A DNA stretch of 64,000 nucleotides from Lachnospiraceae bacterium (GTDB taxonomy: Bacteria; Bacillota; Clostridia; Lachnospirales; Lachnospiraceae). Positions 40,760-50,580 of the stretch are shown here, in pieces; within the stretch, counting starts at the first letter, position 1; the number at the start of each line of letters is the position of its first letter. The notes beneath the pieces are model-generated. The model saw only the letters and a program-made list of their open reading frames with translations. It was not told where the DNA came from and ran no database searches. A program made the translations under genes and the position numbers. Where the stretch lies: contig CABJAM010000002.1 of the NCBI GenBank assembly GCA_902363555.1, positions 749,954-813,953 on the forward strand, written 5' to 3'.

Positions 40760-43392
40760 TACATCTTCCTCCCCGCCTGTTTATAAAACTTTAGTTCCGG
40801 GTTCTCCAGCAAACCGGTAGGATTCAGCTGGAGAAAGACGGATACCGGGTCCCTGACCTGCCATACCAGCGTATTTGTTACATCCACCGTGATTTCATTC
40901 CTGCCGGCTTTCACATAAGGCGTAATGTCCGCCCTGCCCGGACTGGCCAATAACGCAGCTGCCGGCTGACCATTGATATAGACCTGCACACAATCGCCAA
41001 ATTCACGCAGATACAGCTCCGTCTTATCTGCCCGGATGTCCGTCTCTGTCATAAAAAATGTGCCCTCGTAACGGAAGGTTCCTGAAAACTCCGGGAACAT
41101 GTCCGGACCGTTCATATTTTGCAAAATCTCTCCGGCCCTCAAGGTCCGCTCATAGTGAAAACCTTCCCCAGAAGATTGACAGCCCGCCGCCTTTAAGGAC
41201 AGCTTCCAATCCGTAATTACTTCTTTTTCTGCGCTTAACTCAAAAGGTTCACGGACTCTGACAATATCATTGCTGCCCACAAGGATCACCGCCCCGCCGG
41301 GCTCCAAACTCAGACGAAAGCCTTTGCCATCGGCATCCACCGGCAAAGCTTCAATATGATTGTCCATGGCATCCACCCGGACGACCGATCTCCACGGATG
41401 TTTCAGTGTCACCACCGTCTGGCAGCACTTTGTGGTGTCCTCGTTAAACAGCATATAAACCATACCGTCCGCGTGTTTATACACATAGGTGCGCAGATGG
41501 GGATATTCCCCGGCGACTTCCAGCTGGGTTCCAAAGCCGCGGACCTCACCGGACAGCGCGCCCAGCTCAATCACCCGGACAGCCGCTTTAAATGCTTCCG
41601 AAACCACCCGTCCGCGGGTCGTTTGCTCCGGCAGACCGTCGATCACATAAACCGGAAGCTGCGTATGTTCCTCCACAAAATGCATCACCCGGTCGGAAAT
41701 CCGTTCACAGTAGGGTATTACAAGACAGGGATAGACCTCGCTGTTGACCACAAGACCATTGTCACCAACGCTTACCCGGGCCGCATCCATATCGTCCGGA
41801 TCAAACAAATATTCCGGCACCACATCATAGTCCAGCTGCTGCTCCATCAGCACCCGGCCGGGTTTTTGGAACAGCATATGCTCCCGGCCGCCCCAGGAGG
41901 CTTCCCCGTGGTAAAGTACCGCCGCATTGGCCACATGAATGCCACCACAAAGCAGATGACAGACCCGGTTCATATATTTCATTAAATATGTAAAATGCTC
42001 AAATTGAGGATTGTTCCCCTGGGCATAAAAATGGGGCGGACAATCCCTGTCCGGAAATTTCATCGAAAAAGCATGGGGCGTAAAATGATTGATTCCCCGC
42101 ACGAGCATATGATTGGTGAGCCACAGCATTTGACTGACACCGAAGGCCCAGCCGTAATTGCCAAAAATCTCACACAGGGAACGGCCCTGCTTGCGGCTGT
42201 CGATATGGGCCGCCGAAGCGCCCAACTTTGCCAGACCATAATGGAAAAATTCGCCGTCGCTATCCCAGGTCATCCACTGGTGGGTCTTATCCTCAAAGCC
42301 CGGAACGATCTGAAAATGCACCACATCCACACCGGCTCTGTGCTGCCCCCGCATTTCCTTAAAGTAATGGCCGATACTACAGCCCATCCGGGCGTGGGCA
42401 TTATCATCCTCAATAATATGGCCGATATATTCCACACCATGCGCCTCACACCAGCGGCCGACCTGGTCGGAAAAGCACGTATAGACCAGATTGGTCATGG
42501 CGTCCATATATTCTGTCCGTATGCGGGCCGTCTCTGCTCCGGCCTCATACCATAAAGCCGCCAGATTGGCCGCATAATCGTCCTTCCATAAATAACGTAA
42601 TTTTTGCTCCAGCTCCCGGCTCCACGGCAGCTTTTTATCTAAGCGTCCGGGAAGCTCATGGAAATCATAGCCGGCGGCATTGCCAAGCTCCGGCTCATCG
42701 GAGAAAAAACCGGCAAAGGTATGGCCAAAATCCGCGGCATACCTGCGGTAATGAGGCTCATATACCGCGTCAATGAGCACACGAACGGAGGCGCTGTCGA
42801 TCAGATTCATATAATTTTCCTGGCCGCCGCCTTTGCGGGTCGTAAATATTACCGACAGCCGATAACGCCCATCCGGTATATCCAGGTAGACGAAACCGTG
42901 GCACACCCGGTCTGTCAGCACCAGCATTTCATCTCCTGAAAGCTCTGTTGTTTCCGGATTTTCCATCTTACTTGCAAGAACGGCCACCAACTGCCCGTCA
43001 TCTCCAAGAAATGGGGATATAAGTACCGCAGCGTCCATTTTCGGCCCCACAATATCCATGTGCCGCTCCGCCAGATAGATTTTTGCCTGATCCGGGCACT
43101 TATCCCGAAAGGCGCCCCCGGCAAAGCCGGTTGGGAAATGAGCGTCGTCCAGCACCCATACCCGCATCTGCCGCATTCTTGCCTCAGCCATAATAAAGTC
43201 CAGATTGTGCCACCACAATGGGCCTAAAAAATCCGGATGGGGCCGGGATTCCAGGCAGACCTCCCGGATGCCGCAGTCCTGGATTTTATCCAGCTCCCGG
43301 GCAATCGTCGCGTTGTCCTCGCCCCGCATCCACAAAAACGGCAGTATGTAGCTTCCGCCATCGCCATTTAATACTTCGTTTAATCTCTTCAT
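40759..43392 (-). CDS. Putative glycosidase of unassigned family (TIM barrel plus galactose-binding-like C-terminus)
   Basis: This 877-aa protein has no signal peptide. The N-terminal part ('LPFLWMRGEDNATIARELDK', 'CLESRPHPDFLGPLWWHNLD', 'WVLDDAHFPTGFAGG') resembles large unclassified clostridial glycosidases with a loose likeness to GH106. 'FAGFFSDEPELGNAAG' and 'HGVEYIGHIIEDDNAHA' hold acidic residues that could be catalytic. A beta-jelly-roll, galactose-binding-like domain lies near the C-terminus ('LYLREFGDCVQVYINGQPAA'). It overlaps the GH78 and GH42 genes by TAATG junctions, so it is co-translated with them. The substrate is probably part of the same rhamnose/galactose-containing glycan. 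Confidence 0.6.
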   Translation of the reverse strand: MKRLNEVLNGDGGSYILPFLWMRGEDNATIARELDKIQDCGIREVCLESRPHPDFLGPLWWHNLDFIMAEARMRQMRVWVLDDAHFPTGFAGGAFRDKCPDQAKIYLAERHMDIVGPKMDAAVLISPFLGDDGQLVAVLASKMENPETTELSGDEMLVLTDRVCHGFVYLDIPDGRYRLSVIFTTRKGGGQENYMNLIDSASVRVLIDAVYEPHYRRYAADFGHTFAGFFSDEPELGNAAGYDFHELPGRLDKKLPWSRELEQKLRYLWKDDYAANLAALWYEAGAETARIRTEYMDAMTNLVYTCFSDQVGRWCEAHGVEYIGHIIEDDNAHARMGCSIGHYFKEMRGQHRAGVDVVHFQIVPGFEDKTHQWMTWDSDGEFFHYGLAKLGASAAHIDSRKQGRSLCEIFGNYGWAFGVSQMLWLTNHMLVRGINHFTPHAFSMKFPDRDCPPHFYAQGNNPQFEHFTYLMKYMNRVCHLLCGGIHVANAAVLYHGEASWGGREHMLFQKPGRVLMEQQLDYDVVPEYLFDPDDMDAARVSVGDNGLVVNSEVYPCLVIPYCERISDRVMHFVEEHTQLPVYVIDGLPEQTTRGRVVSEAFKAAVRVIELGALSGEVRGFGTQLEVAGEYPHLRTYVYKHADGMVYMLFNEDTTKCCQTVVTLKHPWRSVVRVDAMDNHIEALPVDADGKGFRLSLEPGGAVILVGSNDIVRVREPFELSAEKEVITDWKLSLKAAGCQSSGEGFHYERTLRAGEILQNMNGPDMFPEFSGTFRYEGTFFMTETDIRADKTELYLREFGDCVQVYINGQPAAALLASPGRADITPYVKAGRNEITVDVTNTLVWQVRDPVSVFLQLNPTGLLENPELKFYKQAGRKM

Positions 43393-46118
43393 TACTCAGC
43401 CTTTCCATTTTGCAATTCATAATGATAGCTGCCGGAGCCAAGCAGCTCCTCCCGCCCATCGCACGCATTCACAAACCGGGCCCGGGCATTGGCAGGAATT
43501 TGAAAATCCAGCAGGATACGGTCGTCTCTGCGCTCCCACCGCAGCTCAATACGCCCGTAGGGATGCATGGTCCAGGCCTCCACAAAATCACAGCTCTGCG
43601 CAAAATACGGCCGGATCAAAATCTCATCAAAGCTCTGGTCTGTGCGGATACTGTGGATGCCCGCCAGGCCGCCGTAGAACCACTCCTCCACCGATCCCAG
43701 CATAAGATGATTCTGTGAGCCATGAGGACGCTCCGGGTTCGGCCCATCCCATTCCTCCGTTAATGTGGTCGCGCCGCATCGCACCTGATAACCGTACCCC
43801 GGCTTATCCGTTACATTTGTCATGGCATCGATCATATCCCCACGGCCATACTGCATCAGCGCCGCCATCACAAAGGGATGGCCGATATCTCCGGCCGTTG
43901 TCTGGTATCCTCTGAGCTGGATATCCTTCACAAGCATTTCCAGCACCTTATCCTCACGGCCCTTTCGGACCAGTCCGCTCACAAGGCTCATGGCCTGAGC
44001 CGCCTGGCTTCCATTGGCATACCGGTTTGTCTGATCGTCAAAAAACTGCCGGTCATATTCCTCATATACCTGCGCCATCAACACCTCAAAGGTGTGCGCA
44101 TCCTGCGTCCTTCCAAGCATTTCGGCCACACGGCGCATAATGCCCAGGTCATAGTAATAGATATTGGTGGCAATGACCGGCACCGGCGTATTCTGTGAAT
44201 AGGGGGTCATCGGCCCGATATCCAGCCAGTCGCCCAGCCCGTGATGCAATATGTGGTGATACGTTTTACCCGTCAGGTAATCCATATATTTCTTCATGGA
44301 ATCATAGTAACGGACAAATATTTCCCGGTCGCCATACCTTTTATACAAATACCACGGATTGATAATGCCCGCGCTGCCCCATTCCGGGGAATCGTTAAAG
44401 CCCTCATGGTAGCCGAAGGTCACATATTGGGGGCAGATGTCCGGAATCAGACCATTGTCGTGCTGAGCCTCCACCATGTCCTGCTCTATTTTTTCATACA
44501 GATTATGGACATTATAATTATACATGATTCCCGGACCGATCAGGTGGGTCTGCTCCATCCAGGGCAGCTTTTCCCTGTGGGGGCAATCGGTGGAAATACT
44601 TTTTGTATTGCTTAAAATCGCCTGGCAAATGATGTTATGGATATCATTGAACAATGGATTGGAGCAGTAAAATCCCCCATTTTCAATATTGTCCGGATAA
44701 ATAAATTCTCCGGTTATAGCTTCGATCACGGGCGCCGCGCCGCGCTGGCATCCGGACTGCCGGCGCGTTGCCGGCGCTGTGTCCTCTGCAAAAGCTCCCG
44801 ATGCCGCCCTGTCTGCCAGTTCCCCCGGCATAGCGCCCTCCACAAGCACATACCGGAAGCCTGTATAAGTGAACCGCGGGTGATAGACATGCGTCCGGGT
44901 GTCATCCAAAATATATTTCCACTGATACCCCTTTCCCGTGACCCTTTGATCCGGCAGCCCGTTTTCATCAAGTATTTCGCCCGGTGTAAATACCACCTCA
45001 TGGCCGGAGAGGTCCGTGTCGCACGCCAGCCGGGCGCATATCCATCCGGAAAAATTCCGGCCGAAATCATAAAGATACTTCCCAGGCGCCACCTCCCGCA
45101 CATTTACCGGATCATAATGCTCCATTACCTTTAGCGGCTCTGTATTCTGGGCTGTCAGACGGCCCTTGGGAGCGTCTGTGGCCACAGGCGTTTCCCACCG
45201 CGCATCCTCTGTAAACGCTTCACGGGAAAAGCCCTTCATCCACAGCCGGGCGTCAAAATCCTCCCCGCCGTAAATACAGGAAAAAGTCAGCGCGCTCTTT
45301 GCCATTTTCCAGGACAGGTCACTGACGATTTCATCCCTGCTGCCATCCTCGTACACGATATTCATCTGCACAAGAAATTTACATTTTCCAAAGCTGCGGG
45401 GAAAATACACATATCGGCCCCCGGGCACATTAAACATACCATCCCCCAAAATCAGCCCCGCCCCGTTGACGCCCTCATGCAGCAGGCCGGTCACATCATA
45501 GCAGGAATAAAGACAGCTCTTGTGATAATTCGTCCAGCCCGGCTCCAGAACCCGGTCGGAAACCCTCTGGCCGTTCATATAGAACTCATAATGCCCCAGC
45601 CCGCACACATACAGGCTGGCCGATGCGATACCGGATTTAAGTTCAAAGGATTTTCTATAAATGTGATATGTATGATCCTCCTGCTCTCCAAGCCACAGTC
45701 CATGCCAATCCGAAGGCTCATACAATGCGGTTTTAAACCAGCTTGCGGCCTGGCCGGCGCCATCGCTTCCCCATACGATCACCTTCCAGTAATACTGCGT
45801 ATCCGAGCGCAAAGGCCGGCCGCCGTAAGTGATGTTTACCATCTCCGCCGACATCTGTTTTCCGCTGTCCCACATCAGGCCGCTATTATGCTTTAGACCG
45901 TCTTTGACATTATCAGACAGATTCAGGCGGTCCGGGTCCACGGCCCCATCTCCGGCAACAAGCTCCAGGCCGGCCTCAGCCTCCGACACGATGACACGGT
46001 AGGCCTCCTGCGTCCAGCCCTGCACTGCGCTCTCCACATTCCAGGAAAATGCCGGGCGGTTCTGACATATACACAACGGTTCTTTTTGAAACTCCGTAAG
46101 AAGACGTACAACCTCCAT
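43392..46118 (-). CDS. Alpha-L-rhamnosidase, GH78
   Basis: This 908-aa protein has the GH78 domain order: N-terminal beta-domain ('RPAFSWNVESAVQGWTQEAY'), rhamnose-binding-like domain ('ELKSGIASASLYVCGLGHYE'), and the (alpha/alpha)6 barrel starting near 'STDCPHREKLPWMEQTHLIG', the family landmark for the catalytic cleft. 'GFNDSPEWGSAGIINPWYLY' follows, and the C-terminal domain ends with 'GRIELRWERRDDRILLDFQI'. A low-complexity Ala/Arg/Gln-rich insertion ('APATRRQSGCQRGAAP') interrupts the region before the barrel. There is no signal peptide. GGGAGG precedes the ATG, and the gene lies 13 bases after the fucosidase gene. Confidence 0.93.
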   Translation of the reverse strand: MEVVRLLTEFQKEPLCICQNRPAFSWNVESAVQGWTQEAYRVIVSEAEAGLELVAGDGAVDPDRLNLSDNVKDGLKHNSGLMWDSGKQMSAEMVNITYGGRPLRSDTQYYWKVIVWGSDGAGQAASWFKTALYEPSDWHGLWLGEQEDHTYHIYRKSFELKSGIASASLYVCGLGHYEFYMNGQRVSDRVLEPGWTNYHKSCLYSCYDVTGLLHEGVNGAGLILGDGMFNVPGGRYVYFPRSFGKCKFLVQMNIVYEDGSRDEIVSDLSWKMAKSALTFSCIYGGEDFDARLWMKGFSREAFTEDARWETPVATDAPKGRLTAQNTEPLKVMEHYDPVNVREVAPGKYLYDFGRNFSGWICARLACDTDLSGHEVVFTPGEILDENGLPDQRVTGKGYQWKYILDDTRTHVYHPRFTYTGFRYVLVEGAMPGELADRAASGAFAEDTAPATRRQSGCQRGAAPVIEAITGEFIYPDNIENGGFYCSNPLFNDIHNIICQAILSNTKSISTDCPHREKLPWMEQTHLIGPGIMYNYNVHNLYEKIEQDMVEAQHDNGLIPDICPQYVTFGYHEGFNDSPEWGSAGIINPWYLYKRYGDREIFVRYYDSMKKYMDYLTGKTYHHILHHGLGDWLDIGPMTPYSQNTPVPVIATNIYYYDLGIMRRVAEMLGRTQDAHTFEVLMAQVYEEYDRQFFDDQTNRYANGSQAAQAMSLVSGLVRKGREDKVLEMLVKDIQLRGYQTTAGDIGHPFVMAALMQYGRGDMIDAMTNVTDKPGYGYQVRCGATTLTEEWDGPNPERPHGSQNHLMLGSVEEWFYGGLAGIHSIRTDQSFDEILIRPYFAQSCDFVEAWTMHPYGRIELRWERRDDRILLDFQIPANARARFVNACDGREELLGSGSYHYELQNGKAE

Positions 46119-46131
46119 TATAAAATCCTCC

Positions 46132-47541
46132 CTATTCCACCTTTAATGCACAGGCGTGCGCATATAGCTGCGTTTCCGGAAGCCGGACATAAAGCCCATC
46201 TGCCGCCTGTACCCATTCCACCGGACAGCCGCAGCCCAGAAGCCGCACAGAAGTCACCGTTTTCAAACCACTTCCGGTTCCAAGCGATCTCACAACCAGA
46301 CGGCCATCTGACGGCCATCCCAGCGCCATGGCGTACACCGCGCCGTCCTTTTGCGTAAAACGGATATCCTGCGCCGAAAAGCTTTCCATACTACTCTCCA
46401 TCATATATCCCAGCTCAATCTGATTATTGATCTTTTTAATATCATAATTATTATCCCGCATGACCGTCGGGCCTTCCGCAGCCACACACCACGGCCGCGT
46501 TCCATAAATGGCCTCGCCGCATAGACGCAGCCAGTCTCCAATCTCCTTTAAAACCGCCACCGCGCTGCTGTGAAAGGTTCCGTCATATTTCGGCCCCACA
46601 TTTAAAAGCAGATTGCCGTTTTTTGCCACAATATCAATGAGCTGGTGAATGATCCGCTCCGCGCTTTTATATTTGGGGTCTTTTACATAGCTCCATGTGG
46701 GCAGCTCCTCCAAACGGTCATCGGTCTGCCATGGAAATGGCTTGCACTCCGCGAACCGCCCGTTTTCGATATCCACCACTGCCGTTCCCTCCGGAAAATC
46801 AAACTGCTTATAGGTTATGGCCGTGTCCGCTCTTTGATAGAGCGCTTCGCATATCTGCTGCTTGTACATATCCGGGATAATATTGGCCCGGCTGTCAAAA
46901 TACACTGCATCCGGACTGTATTTCCACAGCACCTCCAAAACCTTATCCCGCCACTGCTGACAAAACTCCCGATCCGGGAGCATATTAGGAATATAGCGGC
47001 CCGTTTCCAGCGGTAAGATCTTTCCGTAATAAAGCTCATTTTCCGGAAGATACACATCCGCTTCCATGTCATTTCCCATAAACCATCCCCAAAGCCACTG
47101 ATGGTGAAAGGTGGCCAGACAGCGTATTCCCCGTGTTCTGAAAGCATCAAAGCACTCCCCCACAACATCCCTGCATGGCCCCGTCTTCACCGAATTGACC
47201 GGATTGATCTGGCTGTTCCACAGCGAGTAATTATCCCCGTGCTCCGTCACCGGCCCGGCATATTTGGCGCCCGCCAGTTGTACAAGCCCGGCCCACTGCT
47301 CCGGATCAAAATGCTCTCCGGTAAATTCAGGGATCAGATCCTTATATCCGAAAGCATTGGTGCTCCCGAAGGTTTTCTCGTGAAAGGCCCGGGCTTCATG
47401 CCCTTTATCATAAATATTTCTTGAATACCACTCATTTCCAAATTCCGCCACGCTGTACGGACCCCAGTGAAAAAACAGCCCGAACTTAGCGTCTCTGAAC
47501 CATTGGGGCGTTTCATGTTTGTAATCATCCCAGCAATACAT
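46132..47541 (-). CDS. Alpha-L-fucosidase, GH29
   Basis: The protein is about 469 aa and starts 'MYCWDDYKHETPQWFRDAKF'; 'GLFFHWGPYSVAEFGNEWYS' is the GH29 opening motif. The nucleophile Asp is expected in 'SPDAVYFDSRANI'. 'LLLNVGPKYDGTFHSSAVAV' is the late barrel motif, and a C-terminal beta-sandwich follows. I chose the ATG at 47541 because GGAGG lies six bases upstream; the frame to 47679 would overlap the preceding gene. It has no signal peptide, so it acts on imported fucosylated glycans. Confidence 0.93.
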   Translation of the reverse strand: MYCWDDYKHETPQWFRDAKFGLFFHWGPYSVAEFGNEWYSRNIYDKGHEARAFHEKTFGSTNAFGYKDLIPEFTGEHFDPEQWAGLVQLAGAKYAGPVTEHGDNYSLWNSQINPVNSVKTGPCRDVVGECFDAFRTRGIRCLATFHHQWLWGWFMGNDMEADVYLPENELYYGKILPLETGRYIPNMLPDREFCQQWRDKVLEVLWKYSPDAVYFDSRANIIPDMYKQQICEALYQRADTAITYKQFDFPEGTAVVDIENGRFAECKPFPWQTDDRLEELPTWSYVKDPKYKSAERIIHQLIDIVAKNGNLLLNVGPKYDGTFHSSAVAVLKEIGDWLRLCGEAIYGTRPWCVAAEGPTVMRDNNYDIKKINNQIELGYMMESSMESFSAQDIRFTQKDGAVYAMALGWPSDGRLVVRSLGTGSGLKTVTSVRLLGCGCPVEWVQAADGLYVRLPETQLYAHACALKVE

Positions 47542-47554
47542 CGTTTTCCTCCTG

Positions 47555-48550
47555 TTATTCATGCCATTCGGATACGGCCAGAGCGATCCCACGGCCCTGA
47601 CTGCCAACCGCACAGTAAAAATGATAGACGCAGCCATTATATTTAAGGACATAGGGTTTATGGGCAAAGGTCTGATCATAGCTTTCTGACGGCTCGATCA
47701 GCGGCTGCCCCTCCCATTTTTGCCAATGGACGAGATCCTTTGAGCAGGCAAAGGTATCCCAGGCCCGGCATTTATAAGCGATAAAATAATGCATAACCCA
47801 CAGATCGCCAAACCGTATAATTTGCGGATCTCCAGAAATATTGGACAGATCCTCGTCGCCCAGCTCTACCACCGGACCGCTGCCAAAGCGCTGCCAGTGA
47901 ACCATGTCCCGGCTCACCGCCATACCGATGCGCTCGATCCAGGCGCCCTCCTGCTTTGCGTTATAATACATAACAAAAGGAAATCCCAGCGTCTGTTCCT
48001 TATCCCACAGCACCGTGCTCTTATACAATGTCTTTTTCTCAAAGGCTCTGGCATCCGCATCATCAATTTTTAATATCGGCTCCGGAAGCCGCTCAAAGCT
48101 TTCCGGCGTCAGCGTTTTACTCCATGCCAGCCCCATACTCAGCGGGTCCGGCTCATATCCCGGAAGACTTCCCCCGATATAGGTCATCCAATACTTGTCC
48201 TCATACTTAAACGCCGTCTGACTGCCCTCCCACTGAGGGTCCAGCAGGCACAGACCGCCGTCGGCCTGGAGGCAGTCCCAGCCGCGCTCTCTCTGCTCCA
48301 GCAGCCGGCCCTCCACCGTCCAGTTCAGCAGATCGCTGCTTTGTGCCAGCCATGTCTCATAGCCCTCCTTCTCGGCCCCCGGCACATGCTTTGCAAAAAC
48401 CATACCCCACGTACCGTCCGGTTTTTTAAAGACATTGGGGCAGTCAATATTTGCGCCGTCCTCGCACAAAACCATGCCCAGCTTCACCGGTGTCCTCATG
48501 GCTTCGTAAACAGCCGTCATCTCCTCATGGGAAATTATATAGTTATCCAT
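47555..48550 (-). CDS. Five-bladed beta-propeller glycosidase (GH43/GH130-like)
   Basis: This 331-aa protein has repeating propeller-blade patterns: 'NIDCPNVFKKPDGTWGMVFA', 'EDKYWMTYIGGSLPGYEP', 'GFPFVMYYNAKQEGAWIERI', 'FGDLWVMHYFIAYKC' and 'YNGCVYHFYCAVG'. The conserved Asp after 'NI' in the first blade fits the general base of GH43/GH32-like enzymes, but the family assignment between GH43 and GH130 is open. It has no signal peptide. GGAGG precedes the ATG, and the gene lies between the LplC-like permease and the fucosidase in the same operon. Confidence 0.7.
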   Translation of the reverse strand: MDNYIISHEEMTAVYEAMRTPVKLGMVLCEDGANIDCPNVFKKPDGTWGMVFAKHVPGAEKEGYETWLAQSSDLLNWTVEGRLLEQRERGWDCLQADGGLCLLDPQWEGSQTAFKYEDKYWMTYIGGSLPGYEPDPLSMGLAWSKTLTPESFERLPEPILKIDDADARAFEKKTLYKSTVLWDKEQTLGFPFVMYYNAKQEGAWIERIGMAVSRDMVHWQRFGSGPVVELGDEDLSNISGDPQIIRFGDLWVMHYFIAYKCRAWDTFACSKDLVHWQKWEGQPLIEPSESYDQTFAHKPYVLKYNGCVYHFYCAVGSQGRGIALAVSEWHE

Positions 48551-48563
48551 CTTACAACCTCCG

Positions 48564-49451
48564 TTATTCCTTCACGCTGCCCATAATGAGCCCCTTGGCA
48601 AAGTGCTTTTGGAGCAGCGGATAAATGATCAATATAGGAAGCATGGCAATAAATATCTGCGCCGCATTTTTGGTCCGGTCGGAAATATTGGCCAGCTTTG
48701 CCAGATCCACCGCATTATTTTGATTGATCAGACTCTGCTGTACAAGCACCGTCTGCAAATAGCTCTGTAATGGATAAAGCTTCGTATTGCGCATGTACAA
48801 AAGGCCGGAAAACCAGTCGTTCCAATGTCCCACAAAAACAAACAGCAGTACCGTTGCCAGCGACGGCTTGGCCAGCGGCAGATATATACTCCACAATATT
48901 TTAAAATGTCCGGCACCATCGATCTTTGCGGCCTCCTCCAGCGCCTTGGGCGTGGAGCGGAAAAAGTTCATCATAAGGATCACATTGAAAATGGGCACGG
49001 CCCCCGGGAGCACCAGCGACCATATGGAATCCAGAAGCCCCAGATTATATACGACCAGATATGTAGGGATCAGACCGCCGGAAAACAGCATGGTAATCAC
49101 AAAAAACCAGGAATACACATTTCTCCCGTGAAGCTCCCACCGCTCCTTGGACAGCGGATATGCCGCCAGCACGGTCAGCAGCATATTTACGATAATACCC
49201 AGGATCACCCGCTTTACCGTCACCCACGAGGCCATCCAAAACTCCACCTTTTCCAGGACATACCGGTAAGACTGGAGCGTAAACTCCACCGGCCACAGCC
49301 CCACCTCGCCCCGGGTCACCGCCCCGCTGGAGCTGAAGGACATGGCCAGTATATGGAGCAGCGGGAGCAGGCAGGTCAGTCCAAGCACCCCAAGCAAAAC
49401 ATAATCTATGATCAAAAACAGTTTTCTTGATGTCAACTTCTTGCTTTTCAT
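48564..49451 (-). CDS. Carbohydrate ABC transporter permease (LplC/YtcP-like)
   Basis: This 295-aa protein has six membrane segments; 'SGGLIPTYLVVYNLGLLDSI' and the EAA loop 'ALEEAAKIDGAGHFKILWSI' are family landmarks. It ends 'LLQKHFAKGLIMGSVKE', typical of LplC. It pairs with the LplB-like protein encoded 11 bases upstream. No ATPase gene is present in the operon, so a shared MsmX-type ATPase is likely. GGAGGGG precedes the ATG. Confidence 0.92.
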   Translation of the reverse strand: MKSKKLTSRKLFLIIDYVLLGVLGLTCLLPLLHILAMSFSSSGAVTRGEVGLWPVEFTLQSYRYVLEKVEFWMASWVTVKRVILGIIVNMLLTVLAAYPLSKERWELHGRNVYSWFFVITMLFSGGLIPTYLVVYNLGLLDSIWSLVLPGAVPIFNVILMMNFFRSTPKALEEAAKIDGAGHFKILWSIYLPLAKPSLATVLLFVFVGHWNDWFSGLLYMRNTKLYPLQSYLQTVLVQQSLINQNNAVDLAKLANISDRTKNAAQIFIAMLPILIIYPLLQKHFAKGLIMGSVKE

Positions 49452-49462
49452 TCCTACCCCTC

Positions 49463-50455
49463 CTAAAATATCCGGTAATTGGCAAACTTGCTGGCCAGAA
49501 AATACGATACACTGATGAGTACAAAGGATACAAGTGATTTAAACGTGCTGACCGCCGTGGAAATACTGTACTGCTGCTCAATCATACCCATCCGGTACAC
49601 AAAGGTGTCGATAATATCCCCCGTCTCGTACACATTGGGCGAGAGCAGATTGTAAATCTGATCAAAGCCGGCATTGAGCACATTCCCAAGGCTCAGCGTA
49701 GTCATCAAAACAATAATGGGGATCATGCCCGGCAGCGTCACATGCCACGTCTGCTTCCACCGGTTGGCACCGTCGATCTTGGCTGCCTCATACAGATCCT
49801 GATTAATACCTGTCAGAGCCGCCAGATAAACGATGGTGCCGTAGCCAAAGCTTTTCCAGACATCGGTAATAATCATTGTCTTTGGAAACCACGACCGATC
49901 TCCCAGGAAAAAGACGCTGTCCAGCCCGAAAAAGCCAAGGATTTCATTGACAATACCCGACGACGGACTCAATATATCGATAAACACACCAGCCAGAATA
50001 ACCCAGGAAATAAAATGGGGCAGATAAATAATCGTCTGCACCGACCGGATGAATACTTTATTTCTCAACTCATTTAACAAAAGCGCCACCGCAATGGGAA
50101 CCACCAGATTCAGGACGATCTTCCAGATTGCAATAAAAATCGTATTATACAAAATCTGAGGTGTCGATGGCAAAGACATAATATACCTGAAATTATCAAG
50201 TCCAACCCACGGCGAACCAAATATCCCCTTAAAAGGATCGAAATTTTTAAACGCTATAATAATACCGCCCATGGGCAGGTAGTTAAATATAATCACCAGT
50301 GTAACCGGAAGCAGCAGCATTAAATGCAGCGGCCATTCCTGCTTCAGAATCGTCTTCAGCGACTTCTTATTCCGAAACTCGTGCTTTACCTGCTTCCTCA
50401 TTGCCTTCTCTTCACTCTTATGCGCCTTCTCCAACTCCTTCACCGAATTCGCCAT
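49463..50455 (-). CDS. Carbohydrate ABC transporter permease (LplB-like)
   Basis: The protein is about 330 aa. It has a charged N-terminal stretch ('MANSVKELEKAHKSEEKAMR') and six membrane helices ('WPLHLMLLLPVTLVIIFNYL' is the first). 'YLPMGGIIIAFKNFDPFKGI' and the EAA loop 'LYEAAKIDGANRWKQTWHVT' identify LplB. I chose the ATG at 50455 because GGAGGG lies just upstream; the frame to 50575 runs through the intercistronic stem-loop. It imports the glycan fragments used by the downstream glycosidases. Confidence 0.92.
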   Translation of the reverse strand: MANSVKELEKAHKSEEKAMRKQVKHEFRNKKSLKTILKQEWPLHLMLLLPVTLVIIFNYLPMGGIIIAFKNFDPFKGIFGSPWVGLDNFRYIMSLPSTPQILYNTIFIAIWKIVLNLVVPIAVALLLNELRNKVFIRSVQTIIYLPHFISWVILAGVFIDILSPSSGIVNEILGFFGLDSVFFLGDRSWFPKTMIITDVWKSFGYGTIVYLAALTGINQDLYEAAKIDGANRWKQTWHVTLPGMIPIIVLMTTLSLGNVLNAGFDQIYNLLSPNVYETGDIIDTFVYRMGMIEQQYSISTAVSTFKSLVSFVLISVSYFLASKFANYRIF

Positions 50456-50580
50456 AATTTCCCTCCTACTCGCCAAAACTTTAATTACAAATAAAAAATC
50501 AAAACGCCTCCTGCCTGCCCTTAATCGCCACCTTTGTTTTGCAAGACACATCCCGCAGAGCCGGGGCAAAAGCATTCAGG

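Noticed and set aside
42915..46118. Several plus-strand frames opposite the GH78 and unassigned glycosidase genes
   Set aside because: All are antisense shadows caused by GC-rich codons; none has an RBS or domain.
47542..47679. N-terminal extension of the GH29 fucosidase up to 47679
   Set aside because: It overlaps the preceding glycosidase gene and the ATG at 47541 has GGAGG six bases upstream and begins the conserved fold.
50456..50575. N-terminal extension of the LplB-like permease up to 50575
   Set aside because: It runs through the intercistronic hairpin, lacks an RBS, and the ATG at 50455 has GGAGGG directly upstream.
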